Source of the DNA: Hyposmocoma kahamanoa
Taxonomy: Eukaryota; Arthropoda; Insecta; Lepidoptera; Cosmopterigidae
Assembly (NCBI RefSeq): GCF_003589595.1
Contig: NW_020656077.1
Span: 1,423,443 to 1,487,442 of the forward strand
DNA length: 64,000 bases
Reading direction: 5' to 3'
Positions 11,950 to 24,042 of this stretch are shown here, one piece after another (position 1 is the first letter of the stretch; each line of letters opens with the position of its first letter). The translations under genes were made by a program, and so were the position numbers. Below the pieces are notes generated by a model. That model did not search any database. It was not told where the DNA came from and was given only the letters and a program-made list of their open reading frames with translations.

Positions 11950-12142
11950 TTTAGTAGCAGTTTAGTCCCTTGTAAAAGTGATCGTCCAGGGAAGGACTGA
12001 CACCTTGCCCATTACTACGTTCCAGTTTTGAAAGGTAAAGGTGTTGGTGAAATTGCACGTATATGGGACTTGTTAACTTATATTTCAAGGTGACGGGCGC
12101 AGTGGCAATTCTCCTCGGATCTTTGTGATTTAACACGTTCAT
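11950..12142 (+). repeat. Family B repeat, copy 2 (3' truncated)
   Basis: Family B landmarks from 'gtagcagtttagtccctt' through GGTAAAGGTGTTGGTGAAAT, GGTGACGGGCGCAGTGGCAA and GGATCTTTGTGATTTAA. Similarity stops at about 12142, before the usual 'ctctgagtggcactgca' block. Confidence 0.65.
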
Positions 12143-12510
12143 TGCCAAGCTGAAAATTGGAATTTTGTGTCGGAACAGCGTCGTACGCTTGGCTGACGTC
12201 CCTTCCCGCAGTGGTGTGCTCCAACGGCCCTTAAAAAACGAATACGTCTCCCTATTTAATGAAAACGAATCACGTGCGTGAACACATAGATTTTGATATA
12301 GTTTGTATTTTATTCTTTTGAATTTAGTTGTAGTATAGTTTTTGATATACTAGTTTGTATTTTATTTTGTATTCTTTTTGACGTTTGTTGTTCGTAAATG
12401 TCATTGAAATCGCTGCATATATATTTGTTCGTTTCCCATTGTTTTCCATAAATAAGTTTCCCCCGTTTTGCAGTGGCACAAACGCAAACCGAAGTGCCAG
12501 AAAAAAGAGA

Positions 12511-12512
<2 letters not shown>

Positions 12513-12553
<41 letters not shown>

Positions 12554-12592
12554 CACATATATTATACATATACATACACATATACATACACA
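12513..12592. repeat. Compound (CA)n/(TA)n microsatellite
   Basis: A run of CA dinucleotides (about 12512-12536) passes directly into TA dinucleotides (about 12537-12552) and then degenerate (CATA)n to about 12592. Short open frames across this tract are artefacts of the repeat. Confidence 0.95.
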
Positions 12593-15500
12593 GATCTTCT
12601 ATTTTCTCAATGTCCCTTGGCAAACTCCTTGTTTTGGCTGTCGTCGGGTTTTATTCAGTCACCCTTCGCCTTTGGTACAGACCGGACGCTTTCAGTCGAC
12701 TTGGAAGTATGTAGAGTTGCTATTACATTTTTTATTTATTATGTTATCTGAGGAAAGTCACAGGTATGACAGATAGTTTACAGTGTGTACTTTATTTTTT
12801 ACAAGAAGCCGATACGTTTAAGAAAGACAATAATGGTTATTTTCAAAAAGTCCAAAAACGTAGTTTGTGGTGTTTCAATCGGAACAATAAAAAATATTTA
12901 AGAAAAATATTATAAAAATTGTTCACGTAAGTGTTCCTGGGCAATTATTATTATTATTATTTTAACAAAATTTTATTTATTGTTATAAAATTTTGTTATG
13001 AAACTGTTCGGAGTTCTCTCGTTTACTGGCACGGGCCAAAGTCAATTGCAAATGAAGTAGGGTTGTAAGTGAAGAAATGTAGGATCATGGCATAAATCTG
13101 CAAGAACTTCCTAATAAGGCGACAAGTATTGAGAATGGCTGCTCTATGTAAGAAATGTTATATATTTGATGGTAGGTTCAGGGAATAGAAAATTGAAATG
13201 AAATTAATGAATATAAACGATTAATGAATGAAAAATGTATAAAATTTCATAGTAATACTGTGATCTTCCCTAGATACTAAAATATTAAATTAATCAGTAA
13301 TTCAAATGAGTCGTATTCAAAATAACATTATATAAATTATATATAAAAGAGGCTGAGGCAAGCTGAAAACACAATTCCTTATCCCAACATACCCACTGAA
13401 GATAATTTCGTTGAAACCTAGATAAACAGCATTCATAATTGTATACTATTCTACGTTCACGGGCTGGTACATGAACTACTCGTATATTCCCTTTGTAACA
13501 CAATAAACATATTACACAACCCATTTCTACACTATCGCCCACGCCTCATAGTCTTGGCAAAATGTTGAACGTACAACTCTGAATTGCTGTAAATAATTTA
13601 CGTAGTTAGCAACATTAATTCCCAACGAGCGCTTTAATCTATCAGACTCGAAATCCTTGGATTATCCATTACTTTTTCAGCTTAAATGAATGAATGTTGT
13701 TTTGTAAATGAATGGTCATCATTCGGAATGCGAAGTGCCTCCAATCCTGTCCTCCTACCCTCTTTACACACGCAAGAAATTCAAACTCACAGCGTAATGT
13801 AGATGAGGGTCCTACGGGAATAGACGAAAAGTAACTCCACTATAAGTTTTAGCGCAACCGGGAGACACAAAGTCCCACTATGAATGCTTTCAAGCTTCCA
13901 AATAACACGTCTAACATTGGAAATAAAATAAAGTGAAAGAGATGTGTGGGGAATAACATAATACAGTCAGCTTGTATTTCGTTCGACAGTTGCTGAAGTA
14001 GTAAAGGTACCTTCATACATAAGTATTCGAAATAGTTGAATTGCCGAAAAAGTACTGTTTAACCACGTTGAACATTTTGTTGGAAAACGGGTTGCCGACG
14101 GATTAGCACTTCAAAGGCCTTAGATAAGGACTTGTGAATAAGACTTCGACGACTAGCGCCTACGAAATAGTCTAACATTTAGAATTTGTGCTCTACTTAA
14201 GCACCGCTTACATGGTTTTAGATGGATTTTTGTTAGTGTAGACGCCTTATATGTTTGAAGACTTTTCGGTGGTTTGTGCGACTGGGACCAGTTAAAATAC
14301 TGTGTGACAAAAATGGTTTGGTAGATAAGGCGTTTGTGTTTCACGCCATAAATTGCTCGTATAACATGTGGGTATAAATTTACTCCTCATGATCTATAGT
14401 CAACAGCTTACAAGGGTATTATTTAATTTGGACACGCGCACACAGCCTCAGTATTCCAGTGACAAGGGTGCTACGGGGATTACTACCGCGACCCTACACG
14501 CAAAGCGTAAAGTCCTCCGCCGAATACGATCAGCTCAGGATACAAGTCGACTACATTCCCGACCCAATTTGCCTGTTTGTTAAAATAATTTTCTAGGATT
14601 TTGCCCTTGGGTAACGTTCATGGTCACGTACCTAGTTACTTATTACTCCATTCGGAACCCACGTCTCGGGATAACTTTGAGTTAAATTGAATTATTACGC
14701 TTACATTGCCTAGACATGAGTCGTCATGAAAATTCAAATTAGGTAGATGTAAGCGAAAAGTCGTTTTCTCTTACACATTACATCTAACTTGAAATTTTCC
14801 CACACTACAACTAGTAAAGCGACATTATCGAAGGACTTACATACAAAAAAATATAAAATCGAATGATTATTTATTTTATCCGCCGTTCCTTGAAGCATTG
14901 ACGCCTATAATATTATAATATATGTGTGTATAATAAAGTGATAACAAGTATATGAAACTTAGCTAAGTAACGTGGCCAACGTTAACCACGTGCGTATCTA
15001 AAAGTTATCTGTTCGCAAAGTCAATTTTATAACTTTGTAGGAGCTCCTATCTTTACTATGAATTTGTAACAAATCATTTAGTTTTTTAAGAATATTTGAA
15101 TTGTAAAATTATAGGATTTTAAACTTTTTGCTGTGTAACATGTAGGTACTTGCATATACAGGGCGTCTCACGGCTATGCCACAAGGAGGGAAAGTACCTT
15201 AATTACCGTAGATAGAAAATTTTACTGAAAGAAGACTCCATTTTGTTTTAAAATTCGAACTACATTTAAAGATTTTGAAATAATCGCCTGTCTGAACCGG
15301 GAATCGGATCCGCCAAATGTGAGAAAAAAACACCTGCAATTTTTCAATACTGATCGAAAGCCCCAATCATAAGGATTGTTTTCTTTTAAATAACATAGCA
15401 TCTTAAATAAAAGGAAGACCATGATATGTATCATTATCAAATTATTTTTTTCAAATTATTATAGTAGTACGATAACGAAAATACCACATTCAACCACATC

Positions 15501-16779
15501 ATCAGAGTTTCAGCAGACTACTATTAACATGACTGGAAAAACAATAACATTTACTTGTATCAATTGTCCTAACATATCAAATATTACTTTTAATATTAAT
15601 CAATATTTTTACTTTTTCTATTATACATCTTCCTCTCCTTAGTCTTTCATTGAGAGAAAAACACTGTATAAGTCTCTACGGGAACGGAAATCCCTTGACT
15701 CGTATCAATACTAGTCCTCTGTGTAACTCATACTCGTCCAGCAATCCTTTACTTCTCGGACTCTGCAGTAATATAGTATCACCCGCATTTCTGTTTGAGA
15801 CCTCCAATTATAAGACCTACGCACGTTATAATTACGTTTGTATAATTAAGTAAAATGTACATTTAATAACGAAAATATTTAATGTTTTCCATGTTTCGAT
15901 GGTTGTGTACTAAGTAATGGTTTATAAATAAAATAAAAAAATTACTGTGAGTTGTTTGAGAGATTCGATTATACTTCAAAGTGTGCGAAGCAGCCTATTC
16001 AAAGAAGTTTATAGAGAATATTAATAGTAATTTGCTATTTTAGAAGACGTTGTTGCTTGATTATAAATTTTACAATTATATTATATTTTTCATAGATTTT
16101 GAAAAACAAAATCACTGTTATTGACAATGTGATAAATTACGATGAATTAAGTACTCTTATTTATTAAGAAATATAACACACTTATTAATAAGTAAATACG
16201 ACATTTAAAGTTTACGTGTCCAGAATGTGTGAATGTGTGTCCAAGGAGCACGCAAAAGCTGTCTGGTGTATGAGCTAAGACCTAAACGTAAAACGTGAAA
16301 AACGATGTCTATTGGCAAATTATTGTCGCTCTGACTAATATGTACCAATCTTGCTATTATATACTACAGTGTCTACATAGTACGGGTCGTCACAACTGAC
16401 ATTACGCAAAACGTATATTAATTAAAATTTCAATGAAATGTTCAATATTGTTAATTGGAAATTGGAAACCACTGAGGTATATTAATTAAAATCGCTCGAG
16501 TATTAATTGGTATATTAATAGTGTGTTAGGTATCTCTTCAACTAGCCGTTTATTTTATATAGCCCTCAGAATGCCAGACTGTTCATTAAACGATGTAATT
16601 GAAGCTTCGAAAAGTGTACTTACAACACTTTCGGAAAGTTCAAATTTCTCATTAGAAAACTAATCTAATAAAAAAATAATAATTAAATTCACGGTGGGAA
16701 ATTTCCGGGGATCATACCTACTTCGATTGTAATTTCACTGTTTAAGTACCTAAAGAGTAATATATGTGGACGTATTCAG
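12593..16779. other. Intergenic, no gene recognised
   Basis: 4.2 kb of AT-rich DNA. Several open frames of 60-85 codons occur, but none has recognisable domains, biased composition or flanking splice signals. Near 15160, CAGGGCGTCTCACGGCTATG resembles a transposon terminus, but no partner end was found. Around 16410-16520 the word TATATTAATTAAAAT recurs. Confidence 0.4.
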
Positions 16780-17105
16780 CAGTGGCAATAGAGCTCCTTA
16801 TGAAAGAGCTCGCCCAGAGAGCTACTGCCACTTTACCTATTTCTGCCGCTAAGCAGTAATGTGAGCAATTATTGCGTTCCGGTTTTAAAGCGTAAGGGTG
16901 CTGGTGAAATTACAAGCACATGGGACTTGCATATCTGCATCTCAGGGCAATATGCGCAGTGGTAGTTTTTTTATATGTTGTTAAAGTTTTGACAGCCACT
17001 GCAAGTGTTATGGACAGGTGTGTGTGTCCCTTACCACCAGACACACGACTTATTCTTATTATTCGTCCCGACAGTTGATATCATAAAAGAGCGAACAAAT
17101 TGTCT
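16780..17105 (+). repeat. Family B repeat, copy 3 (longest)
   Basis: The most complete copy. It starts with GCAGTGGCAATAGAGCTCCT and 'gaaagagctcgccc', continues through TACCTATTTCTGCCGC, 'agcagtaatgtgagc', CGTAAGGGTGCTGGTGAAAT, ACAAGCACATGGGACTTG and GTTATGGACAGGTGTGTG, and ends with 'gttgatatcataaaaga'. It helps to define the 5' half of the family. Confidence 0.75.
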
Positions 17106-17503
17106 AAATGAATATAAAGTACGTGTTTTTTCATATTACTTCTTGTGGAAAAAAGATGATTATGCATCGGACAGGAACATAACCATCTTTTCTCTTGTGC
17201 AATGGACATGTGCCCCGTGCCGCCTTTGCCTATGAATTTAATCTAGAACAAAATCGACGTGGCGAAAATGTGTTATAAATGTGTTATCACTAGCTTCGAT
17301 GTTAATTATTTACTGTATTTCAATACAATTAAAATGAATTGCGTTCCTGTCTAGGTTTATTTCAGTAACAGTACCTATCGACGGTGCACGAAAGGAGCCT
17401 CCCCGCACGACATACCATTATTTTCCTGTACGTCTGGCGGCGAGCATTTTACGCCGATTGACAAATCCTTTCACCATGATGGCAAGCGTTATGGTTTATG
17501 CGT

Positions 17504-17504
17504 G

Positions 17505-17576
<72 letters not shown>
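17504..17576. repeat. (TA)n/(CA)n microsatellite
   Basis: About 45 bp of TA-rich dinucleotides followed by about 25 bp of CA dinucleotides. Open frames that cross it are artefacts. Confidence 0.95.
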
Positions 17577-17740
17577 TACCATACGTACGCCACGTCGTTT
17601 TCATGTCGTTCAGAAAACATCGGATGGATCCGCCAACGACTGTACAATGACGACTGTGTACTTAAATAGTAATGGGAAAACAAAATATCTAAATTTATTA
17701 TCTATTCTAATTTTTAATACAAAGATATCACGAACGAATA

Positions 17741-17826
17741 CAAAAAAAATTCCTTCGATCTGACAGAAAACTACGTCTGTCCGATACCAGGGCTACCACT
17801 CTATCAACTGAGCTACAGATCGAGTC
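17741..17826 (-). repeat. tRNA-like SINE head (family E)
   Basis: On the minus strand, GTAGCTCAGTTGATAGAGTG resembles a tRNA box A arm. It is followed by 'gatcgaaggaattttttttg', a junction shared with copies at 25596-25640, 36626-36702 and 47136-47190. The box B segment is degenerate here. The shared downstream sequence argues for a SINE rather than a tRNA gene. Confidence 0.6.
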
Positions 17827-19544
17827 AAAAGACCTTACGAATTTTGCTATGGGTTGGGCACAGGCCTTTGGTTTTGGTTTTAAAGGTTTTTTTTGCCATA
17901 GCGCCACCTGTGAGAAATCTGTATCGAAGGATTTTTTCTCTTTTTGTTAATAATTACAAATAGTGGAGCAATTTCTAATATATTAACGTCATGGTAGTGT
18001 AATATACACAATATATATTTGTGTACAAACATCTGATACTGCATAATACCTTACTATGCAATAATGTATTTGTCACAAAGATTAGCGTTGAGCCTACTAC
18101 ACATCATTTTTTATCTTTACCAAGGAAACCAAAGGTACAACCACTATAAATTTAAATCTCATAATTACATTTTTAATTGTATTTTAAGTTGTGGGGCGTC
18201 GACAAACTGACTGTAGACTGTAAGGTCTGTGAGTATCCTCTACATTTTGTAGTACGTTAACCAACTCTAATTCCGTTATAAAGCGGATCACGGGCACCGG
18301 ATTGCCTCAATAGAGATTTCGTGGCTAAGTTAATTGCAGGATATTCGCAGGGGATATAGATGTGCGTTTCCATTTACAAATTCTAACGTAATCCAATGTT
18401 GCTTTTTCTATATTACATACATATAATATCTCAAATTGAGAGCTCCAAAACTGAGCAATACTATGATGTATAAATTAATATACCCTGTTTTATGTCCGTA
18501 CTCTATATTTAAAGGTTGCTTCGAAATGGAGTGCTCAAGGCGATGTGCAATAAAGACGCCATTTACGGCTTTATGTTAATAAAATTAGTTTTAACACGTG
18601 AGGTATAAATATTGCGATTTAAAACGTCGTGGTAACAGGTAAATAAGAGTATTTATTATCTTTATAATTGAGTACACAGAGGTAAATGTGTTTTCTGTGT
18701 AACGATGGAGCAGTGTTTACATAATTTAATAAATATTTATGTTAGCTAAATAAAGAATAAGATTACGTGTCATAATTGCGTATTTTCGACGTTTTATACC
18801 TTCGGTGTAAGCTCTTATTTTTACGTCACGGTTATTGCTGTTTTCAAGTATATCACTCGGTTTATCACGTTTATCTTGAGTGAAAAACATTTTGGAAATG
18901 TTCCTGTTTTATGGATAATGGTGTCTAAAATGGTTATTTATGATAAAACAATGTTTTTAAATTGCGTTTTCAGACAAAATTGTGTAGAAAAAAACCGAAA
19001 AAACTTGTAAAAAATTCATAATTCTTCTTAGTAAAATGTACTCAGCAAGAATTATTTTAGGATTTTCAGCTTACAACAAGGAAGCCTCATCTCAAAACCA
19101 AATTTAGATTGCAAATGGCAATGTAAGAATTCTAAAATTATAAATATAAAATTTTACCTCAGTGAGAATTTTTCTAGCAGAAGTGCTGAATTATGAACAT
19201 ACAAAAAACCTTGATTAAAAACATTATTTATTTTCCTTTTCAGCAGTGCCGAGGTTTTATCACATCGTAAAATATTTATCCCGGAGTTATTTAAAACGTC
19301 AGCACATGTGTTTGTTTTATAATAGTTTTGAAATATGCGTAGGGAGAGATTATATTTTGAAGAGGGCTAACGGTGCTTTGTTGGAACACAGTTTCCTTAC
19401 TTGCGAGGCTATAGGTTTTTACGCAATTGGTCACCAATTTCATGTGGCTATCTCCATCTGCATCCCATTAATCTGACATTATTATATATTTATTATGTAT
19501 TATACGAGTACATACCTATTGTTTATGTGTGAATGAAGTGAAGG
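17827..19544. other. Intergenic, nothing recognised
   Basis: AT-rich; no supported exon, RNA gene or repeat family. Confidence 0.4.
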
Positions 19545-19966
19545 TTTTTCGAGAGCCTATTGCACACCACTGTACGCGGGTGCCCTGTGGACCAGCTATA
19601 CCCAAAGCTTGCTCATAGCCCTGCGTATGCGATATAATAGGTAATGCCTTCGGGACACTGCTGCGGCTGCCACGGTCCTACAGTGCCTCTGCCATGTTTG
19701 ATGAAGCTCCCGTCGACAGTTTCATGACACTCTTACAGAAGAAGTCGGCCTTTTTATTAAACAGAATACGTAAATACGTGGCAGCAGCAACGGCCTACTG
19801 AAAACTATCGCGGATAGGAGTGCCACGTGATGCAGCGTTTAATAACAACCACAAAATCCGTAGCAGAATTTAAGTACCAATCTAATTATAAGCTATTTTT
19901 GTTACTAACACTTCATGGATCCCTGTTGTCCGTAATAAAGATTTATTATTATTATTATTATTATTA
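19545..19966 (+). pseudogene. LINE family L relic with (TTA)n tail
   Basis: Broken translation gives PLYAGALWTSYTQS, IALRMRYN, 'tgcctctgccatgttt' (the SASGMF block with an indel), and later ISNGLLKTIADRS-like codons. These match the C-terminal region also seen at 6900-7395. Frame shifts and stops are present. The fragment ends at a (TTA)n run (about 19939-19965), which is probably its 3' tail. Confidence 0.65.
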
Positions 19967-20351
19967 CATGGTTAGTCGTGTATTATAAGTTACGTGTTGT
20001 ATGTACATTCATAGTCCTAATTATTTATAAACTTTGATCCCATTTTTAATGTTAGCTTAAACCCAGATCTCCAGTTTATAATATATATATTGGCATTAAG
20101 TCCGACATTTGTACTGTTTTATGTGCTGTAATAAAGTTTAAATAAATAAAAACTCCTCATTAAGGAGCTTTCAGTTTGCTTCGTGAAAGCTTCTGGTGAT
20201 GATCTTAGCCAGTCGAAGAGAAAGCATTGCCAGTCTCCCGAGTACGACGCCCCAGGGCGCGGTTGTCAATGAAATTTCTAGCTTAACTCTGAATCATCTA
20301 AGCATAAAGCGATGATAATTTAGTGGGAGAACGGTTGTTTCCTAATTGTGA

Positions 20352-20625
20352 TTTTTTTTTATAATATCAAGTGACGGGACGAACAAGTCGTGCGCCTGAT
20401 GGTAAGCTACACGCCTGTTCATAACAGTTGCAGTGCCACTGAGAGCTTTAAATCGCAAAGATCTGAAGTGCACTGCCACTGCGCCCATAACCCTGAGATA
20501 TAAGTTGATAAATCTCATGTGCCCTTTATTTCACCAGCACCCTTACCCTTCAAAACCGGATCACAGTAATGCTGACATTACTGCATGACGGCAGAAATAG
20601 GTGAGATATCATATTACCACCCAAT
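20352..20625 (-). repeat. Family B repeat, copy 4
   Basis: Complete in minus orientation: TTTTTTTTATAATATCAAGT at the left, then GACGGGACGAACAAGTCGTG, 'catgtgccctttatttcaccagc'-type sequence and ACCCTTACCCTTCAAAACCG, ending with 'gacggcagaaataggtgag'. Confidence 0.75.
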
Positions 20626-21039
20626 TACAAATATACAACATACACACGCAGAATCACATATTCGTAACTTTTCTTTTACCTGGCAACGCATGAATTTATT
20701 TTCTTTTGTGACTTAATTTGCATCTTCTCTTACTAAAAACTGTAGTATTAATTTATCAAACTATAAAAGTCGTTGATCGGAATCAGATAATAAGTACTTT
20801 TTTACCAAGTTTTTTACAAGTAGTTTTTTACCTGTACCTACCGAATTTACGTAAGTAGAATTAAGTTTAGCCTAATTCTAATATATATCACGGAATGGGT
20901 ACCTGCGGTAATACAGGCACTTTTATGCCTACGTCGGGCCCCATCCTCTCACAAATAAGGTTTAATATTAAAACTTAGTAGTCAGTAAGCATTTACATAT
21001 CTTTACCTTAAAAAAATTAATAAGTTATTATTGTAACGC

Positions 21040-21185
21040 CGCAATAACCCGCACTTGAAGCAGGTAAAATTTTGCCGCGCTTCGCTTTCGTCGGCACTGG
21101 CGGGACGCCACCGCCTCCCAGCCTCCCGCGTTTCGAACCCCAAGATGGTGGAAACTCTCGTTCGCGTCATCGCACGGCTCTTGCA
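21040..21185. other. GC-rich patch, function unknown
   Basis: This ~145-bp patch is much more GC-rich than its surroundings, with several CGCG and CCGCC words. Short open frames overlap it on both strands (plus 21055-21255, minus 21003-21266). Neither has recognised domains, and opposite-strand frames are expected in GC-rich DNA. Left unassigned. Confidence 0.3.
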
Positions 21186-21503
21186 AGTTTTTTTACATAC
21201 AAATACAAACCTATTGTTATGTAACAATTGTACAATCTCAATGTTTAAACAATAAAAATGTTTCAAAATTATTGGAGTTTTACATTATTCATTTGTTTCG
21301 GTGTCGATTGTTGAAATTCCTGTAGCGGCAGGTAAGTATGACTATAATTTCTACATTACATACATTTGTGAATATTTAGTATTAACAGCTCTTGTTAAAG
21401 GTGAAAAAAAAAACAGTAGCAGTAGATCTCATTCTGAAAGAGTTCGACCAGGGAAGTATTGCCAACTTACCTATTTTTACCGCCGTGCAGTGGCGTAAGT
21501 GAG

Positions 21504-21785
21504 TTTTTTTATAGTATCATGTGATGGTAAGCTATACGCCTGTCATAACAGTGCAGTAGCAATGCCACTCAGATTTTTAAATCGCAAAGTTCTAAAGGGC
21601 ACTGCCACTGCGCCCTTCACCCAGAGACATAAGTCAACAAGTCCCATGTGCTTGTAATTTCACCTGCACCCTTACCCTTCAAAACCAGAACACCGTAATA
21701 CTGACATTACTCCTTGGCGGCAGACATAGGTAAGGTGGCAGCATTGCCTTGGATGAACTCTTTCACAAGGAGCTCTATTGCTACT
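21504..21785 (-). repeat. Family B repeat, copy 5
   Basis: Minus orientation: TTTTTTTATAGTATCATGTG at the left, CACTGCCACTGCGCCCTTCA in the middle, and GGAGCTCTATTGCTACT at the right. It abuts copy 6, which points the other way. Confidence 0.75.
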
Positions 21786-21794
21786 AAAATCTCT

Positions 21795-21915
21795 AGAGTT
21801 CCGGTTTGGAAGGGTAAGGGTGCTGGGGAAATTACAGGCACATGGAACTTATCAACTTATATCTCTGGATCAAGGGTGCAGTGGCAGGCAGTGCCTCTCA
21901 GATCTTTGACATGGA
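21795..21915 (+). repeat. Family B repeat, copy 6 (fragment)
   Basis: Plus orientation: TTCCGGTTTGGAAGGGTAAG, GGTGCTGGGGAAATTACAGG, GGCAGTGCCTCTCAGATCTT. It lies head to head with copy 5, so together they form an imperfect inverted repeat of about 400 bp. It breaks off shortly after the 'cagatcttt' block. Confidence 0.7.
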
Positions 21916-22454
21916 CATAGACACACTTTTATTGGCACGAATACAGCAACACAAAACCACACGAAAAACATTTTACGTACAAATAATTATTAGACATACA
22001 ATTACAATTAAAATTAGAAAAAAAATACAAATAAAGTATATAATATAGTCTGTCTTGTAGCGTCGTGCCACAACGGGACTTAGCATATGTTGCAGCAACC
22101 TACCACAGGAATTATTTTCAGTAAGGGTGATATCACACGGCGTTACCGGTGCGTTGTGTCGTCGCAACGCTATTTAACGGACTGAGTACCACACGAGCTG
22201 TTCCTGTGATGTTGTTCTGATTTATATGTAGTGTAGTAAAACTCAATAAGAAGCCAAATCGACTATTGGAAGTCAAGATTTTGTGTTTTACTTGCAAAGG
22301 GATTATTTATAATGTTATTGTATTTTCGATATGCAGTTTTATAATAAAGAACACTGCGCATTTACTAAAATATTTTGTCGTAGATGTTCTTCCTAATGAA
22401 ATAAAAATAGAAAAAGCTCATTTTTGATTAAAATGGGAATTAGTGAGTTCTACC

Positions 22455-22590
22455 CTTTCACTGCGGTATAAAAAACATCCTGATGAGACCTGCACATCGA
22501 AGAATCTTCACTACTTTTGGACAACTTAGTGAAGTTCCACCCGTCAGTCTGTACCCACCAGTGGGATGTATCATGGGTTGATAAAGATGC
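22455..22590 (+). repeat. SINE family D, 3' part
   Basis: Contains GAGACCTGCACATCGAAGAA, CCACCAGTGGGATGTATCAT and GGGTTGATAAAGATGCTGAT. These match the 3' half of the copy at 33230-33505 and the copy at 35334-35512. The tRNA-like head is missing or unrecognisable. Confidence 0.55.
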
Positions 22591-22662
22591 TGATGGTGAC
22601 AATACGTAAATATTTGTATAAATACCGATATTAAAAATTTTAGATATTATTTGACGATGGCG

Positions 22663-22910
22663 ACTTCGGTGGCCCGATAGTTTGCACTGTGGACTCTAGA
22701 TGAGGAGGTCCCGGGATCGATTCCCGGTAGGACCGATGTGTGAAATGAACTGTTCTAAATTGCAGCTGGTCTGGGTGTGCTGGGTAGTACGTCGAGGTGA
22801 ATTCCGTAGCTCTAGTACTTATACTACAGGGAATTCCGTAGTCTGCGAGGTTTCGCTGAATTCGTCTCACTTGGCCGGCGGCGGCGGGTTAATGACAACT
22901 GGCTGTATAA
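22663..22910 (+). repeat. tRNA-headed SINE, family C, copy 1
   Basis: The head CTTCGGTGGCCCGATAGTTT (box A-like) is followed by TCCCGGGATCGATTCCCGGT (box B-like GATCGATTCCC) at tRNA spacing. A non-tRNA body follows with GTGTGAAATGAACTGTTCT, GGTCTGGGTGTGCTGGGTAG and GAATTCCGTAG-type words. Related copies are at 47565-47645 (minus, head only) and 59297-59460 (plus). The shared non-tRNA body distinguishes it from a tRNA gene. Confidence 0.7.
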
Positions 22911-22914
22911 GCTT

Positions 22915-23180
22915 TTTTCAACCGACGTAAAAAAGGAGGTTCTCAATTCGACAGTATTCTTTTATGTATGTTGCGCGATTATTGTCTATCTATATTATTT
23001 ATGAACCGATTTTGATAATTCTTTTTTTATTGGAAAGAGGATACCTCAGTATTATTCCCACTGAATTTATATACATATATATATAATTATTGAAGAAAAT
23101 ATATTATGTATTCGGTTTCACGCAATAAAACTTGGCAAATAGGTATAATTCCACGAACTTTTGAAGTAAGTTAAAAAAAA
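22915..23180 (+). repeat. Family F interspersed repeat, copy 2
   Basis: CAACCGACGTAAAAAAGGAG, GTTCTCAATTCGACAGTAT, TGAACCGATTTTGATAATTC and CAATAAAACTTGGCAAATAG occur in the same order as in the copy at 10837-11125. It follows family C copy 1 immediately. Confidence 0.65.
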
Positions 23181-23932
23181 AAAAATGTTGTAATTTCATT
23201 TGTCGATATGGCATTATCCGATCACGACGCGATGTCCGATAACAATATACGATGACTATTGGAACTCGTTTCGAAACACCTAGCACAAAGTCAAAAGGAG
23301 GGTAACACATTTTACTCGCATGTACGTGGGAGTTTGTAAGGGGGAGTTGAAATAATTCAATTCCCGTTATGGTGTATGGTACTCCCATATCTAGTACTAC
23401 TGCCAATTTAGAGATTTTATCCCTATCCGCTTTCAACTACACCCACGAGAATTTCGAGTAATTAGATTGTGATTCCTTAAATTTAATGGACCATTATCTC
23501 AAAAGTTAAAGCGTAACGACTGTAACTGTTTACCTTTATAGCTAGATGAAGTTGAGCCTTCCGAAGCACTCACTTTAATGGAAAAAGAAATAAGGCGCCT
23601 TCGTCACACTATCCTATTAACGCGAGTGCTTCATAATTGAGTTTATTTGTTCACAACATTTGGGCGTGTCTTTTCGATAAGCTGCCATTGGAGTGCTTAT
23701 ATGGGTTGTTAATTTGTAAGACCGCCGAATTAAAGGTAAAACGACCTTATCAATATGTATAATTTTGTTTGCAGAGCCGCTGTATTTTTTCATATAAAAA
23801 AGTTTCCATTTATCCCGTTAAAAAAGTTATACTGACTAATAGAGTGACCTTCTTAATACGTTCTTAAGTTTATAAGGAATTTAACTACTCATAATTATTG
23901 TGAAGCAAGCACGCACGCACACGCTCGAAAAC

Positions 23933-23937
<5 letters not shown>

Positions 23938-23983
<46 letters not shown>

Positions 23984-23993
23984 NNNNNNNNNN

Positions 23994-24041
<48 letters not shown>
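23938..24041. repeat. Long (CA)n microsatellite with assembly gap
   Basis: An almost pure CA run interrupted by ten undetermined bases at 23984-23993. The true length of the repeat is therefore unknown. The open frames that cross it on both strands are artefacts. Confidence 0.95.

Positions 24042-24042
<1 letters not shown>

Noticed and set aside
12310..12776. Overlapping open frames of 80-110 codons on both strands
   Set aside because: They exist only because they run through the CA/TA microsatellite; the translated repeats (HTHTHT, YIYIYI, CVCVCV) are low-complexity and no motif flanks them.
21003..21266. Opposed frames of 66 and 87 codons in a GC-rich patch
   Set aside because: Opposite-strand frames are expected in GC-rich DNA; no motif in either.
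23104..23436. 110-codon minus-strand frame
   Set aside because: Its 3' part overlaps the family F repeat and the rest has no recognised motif.
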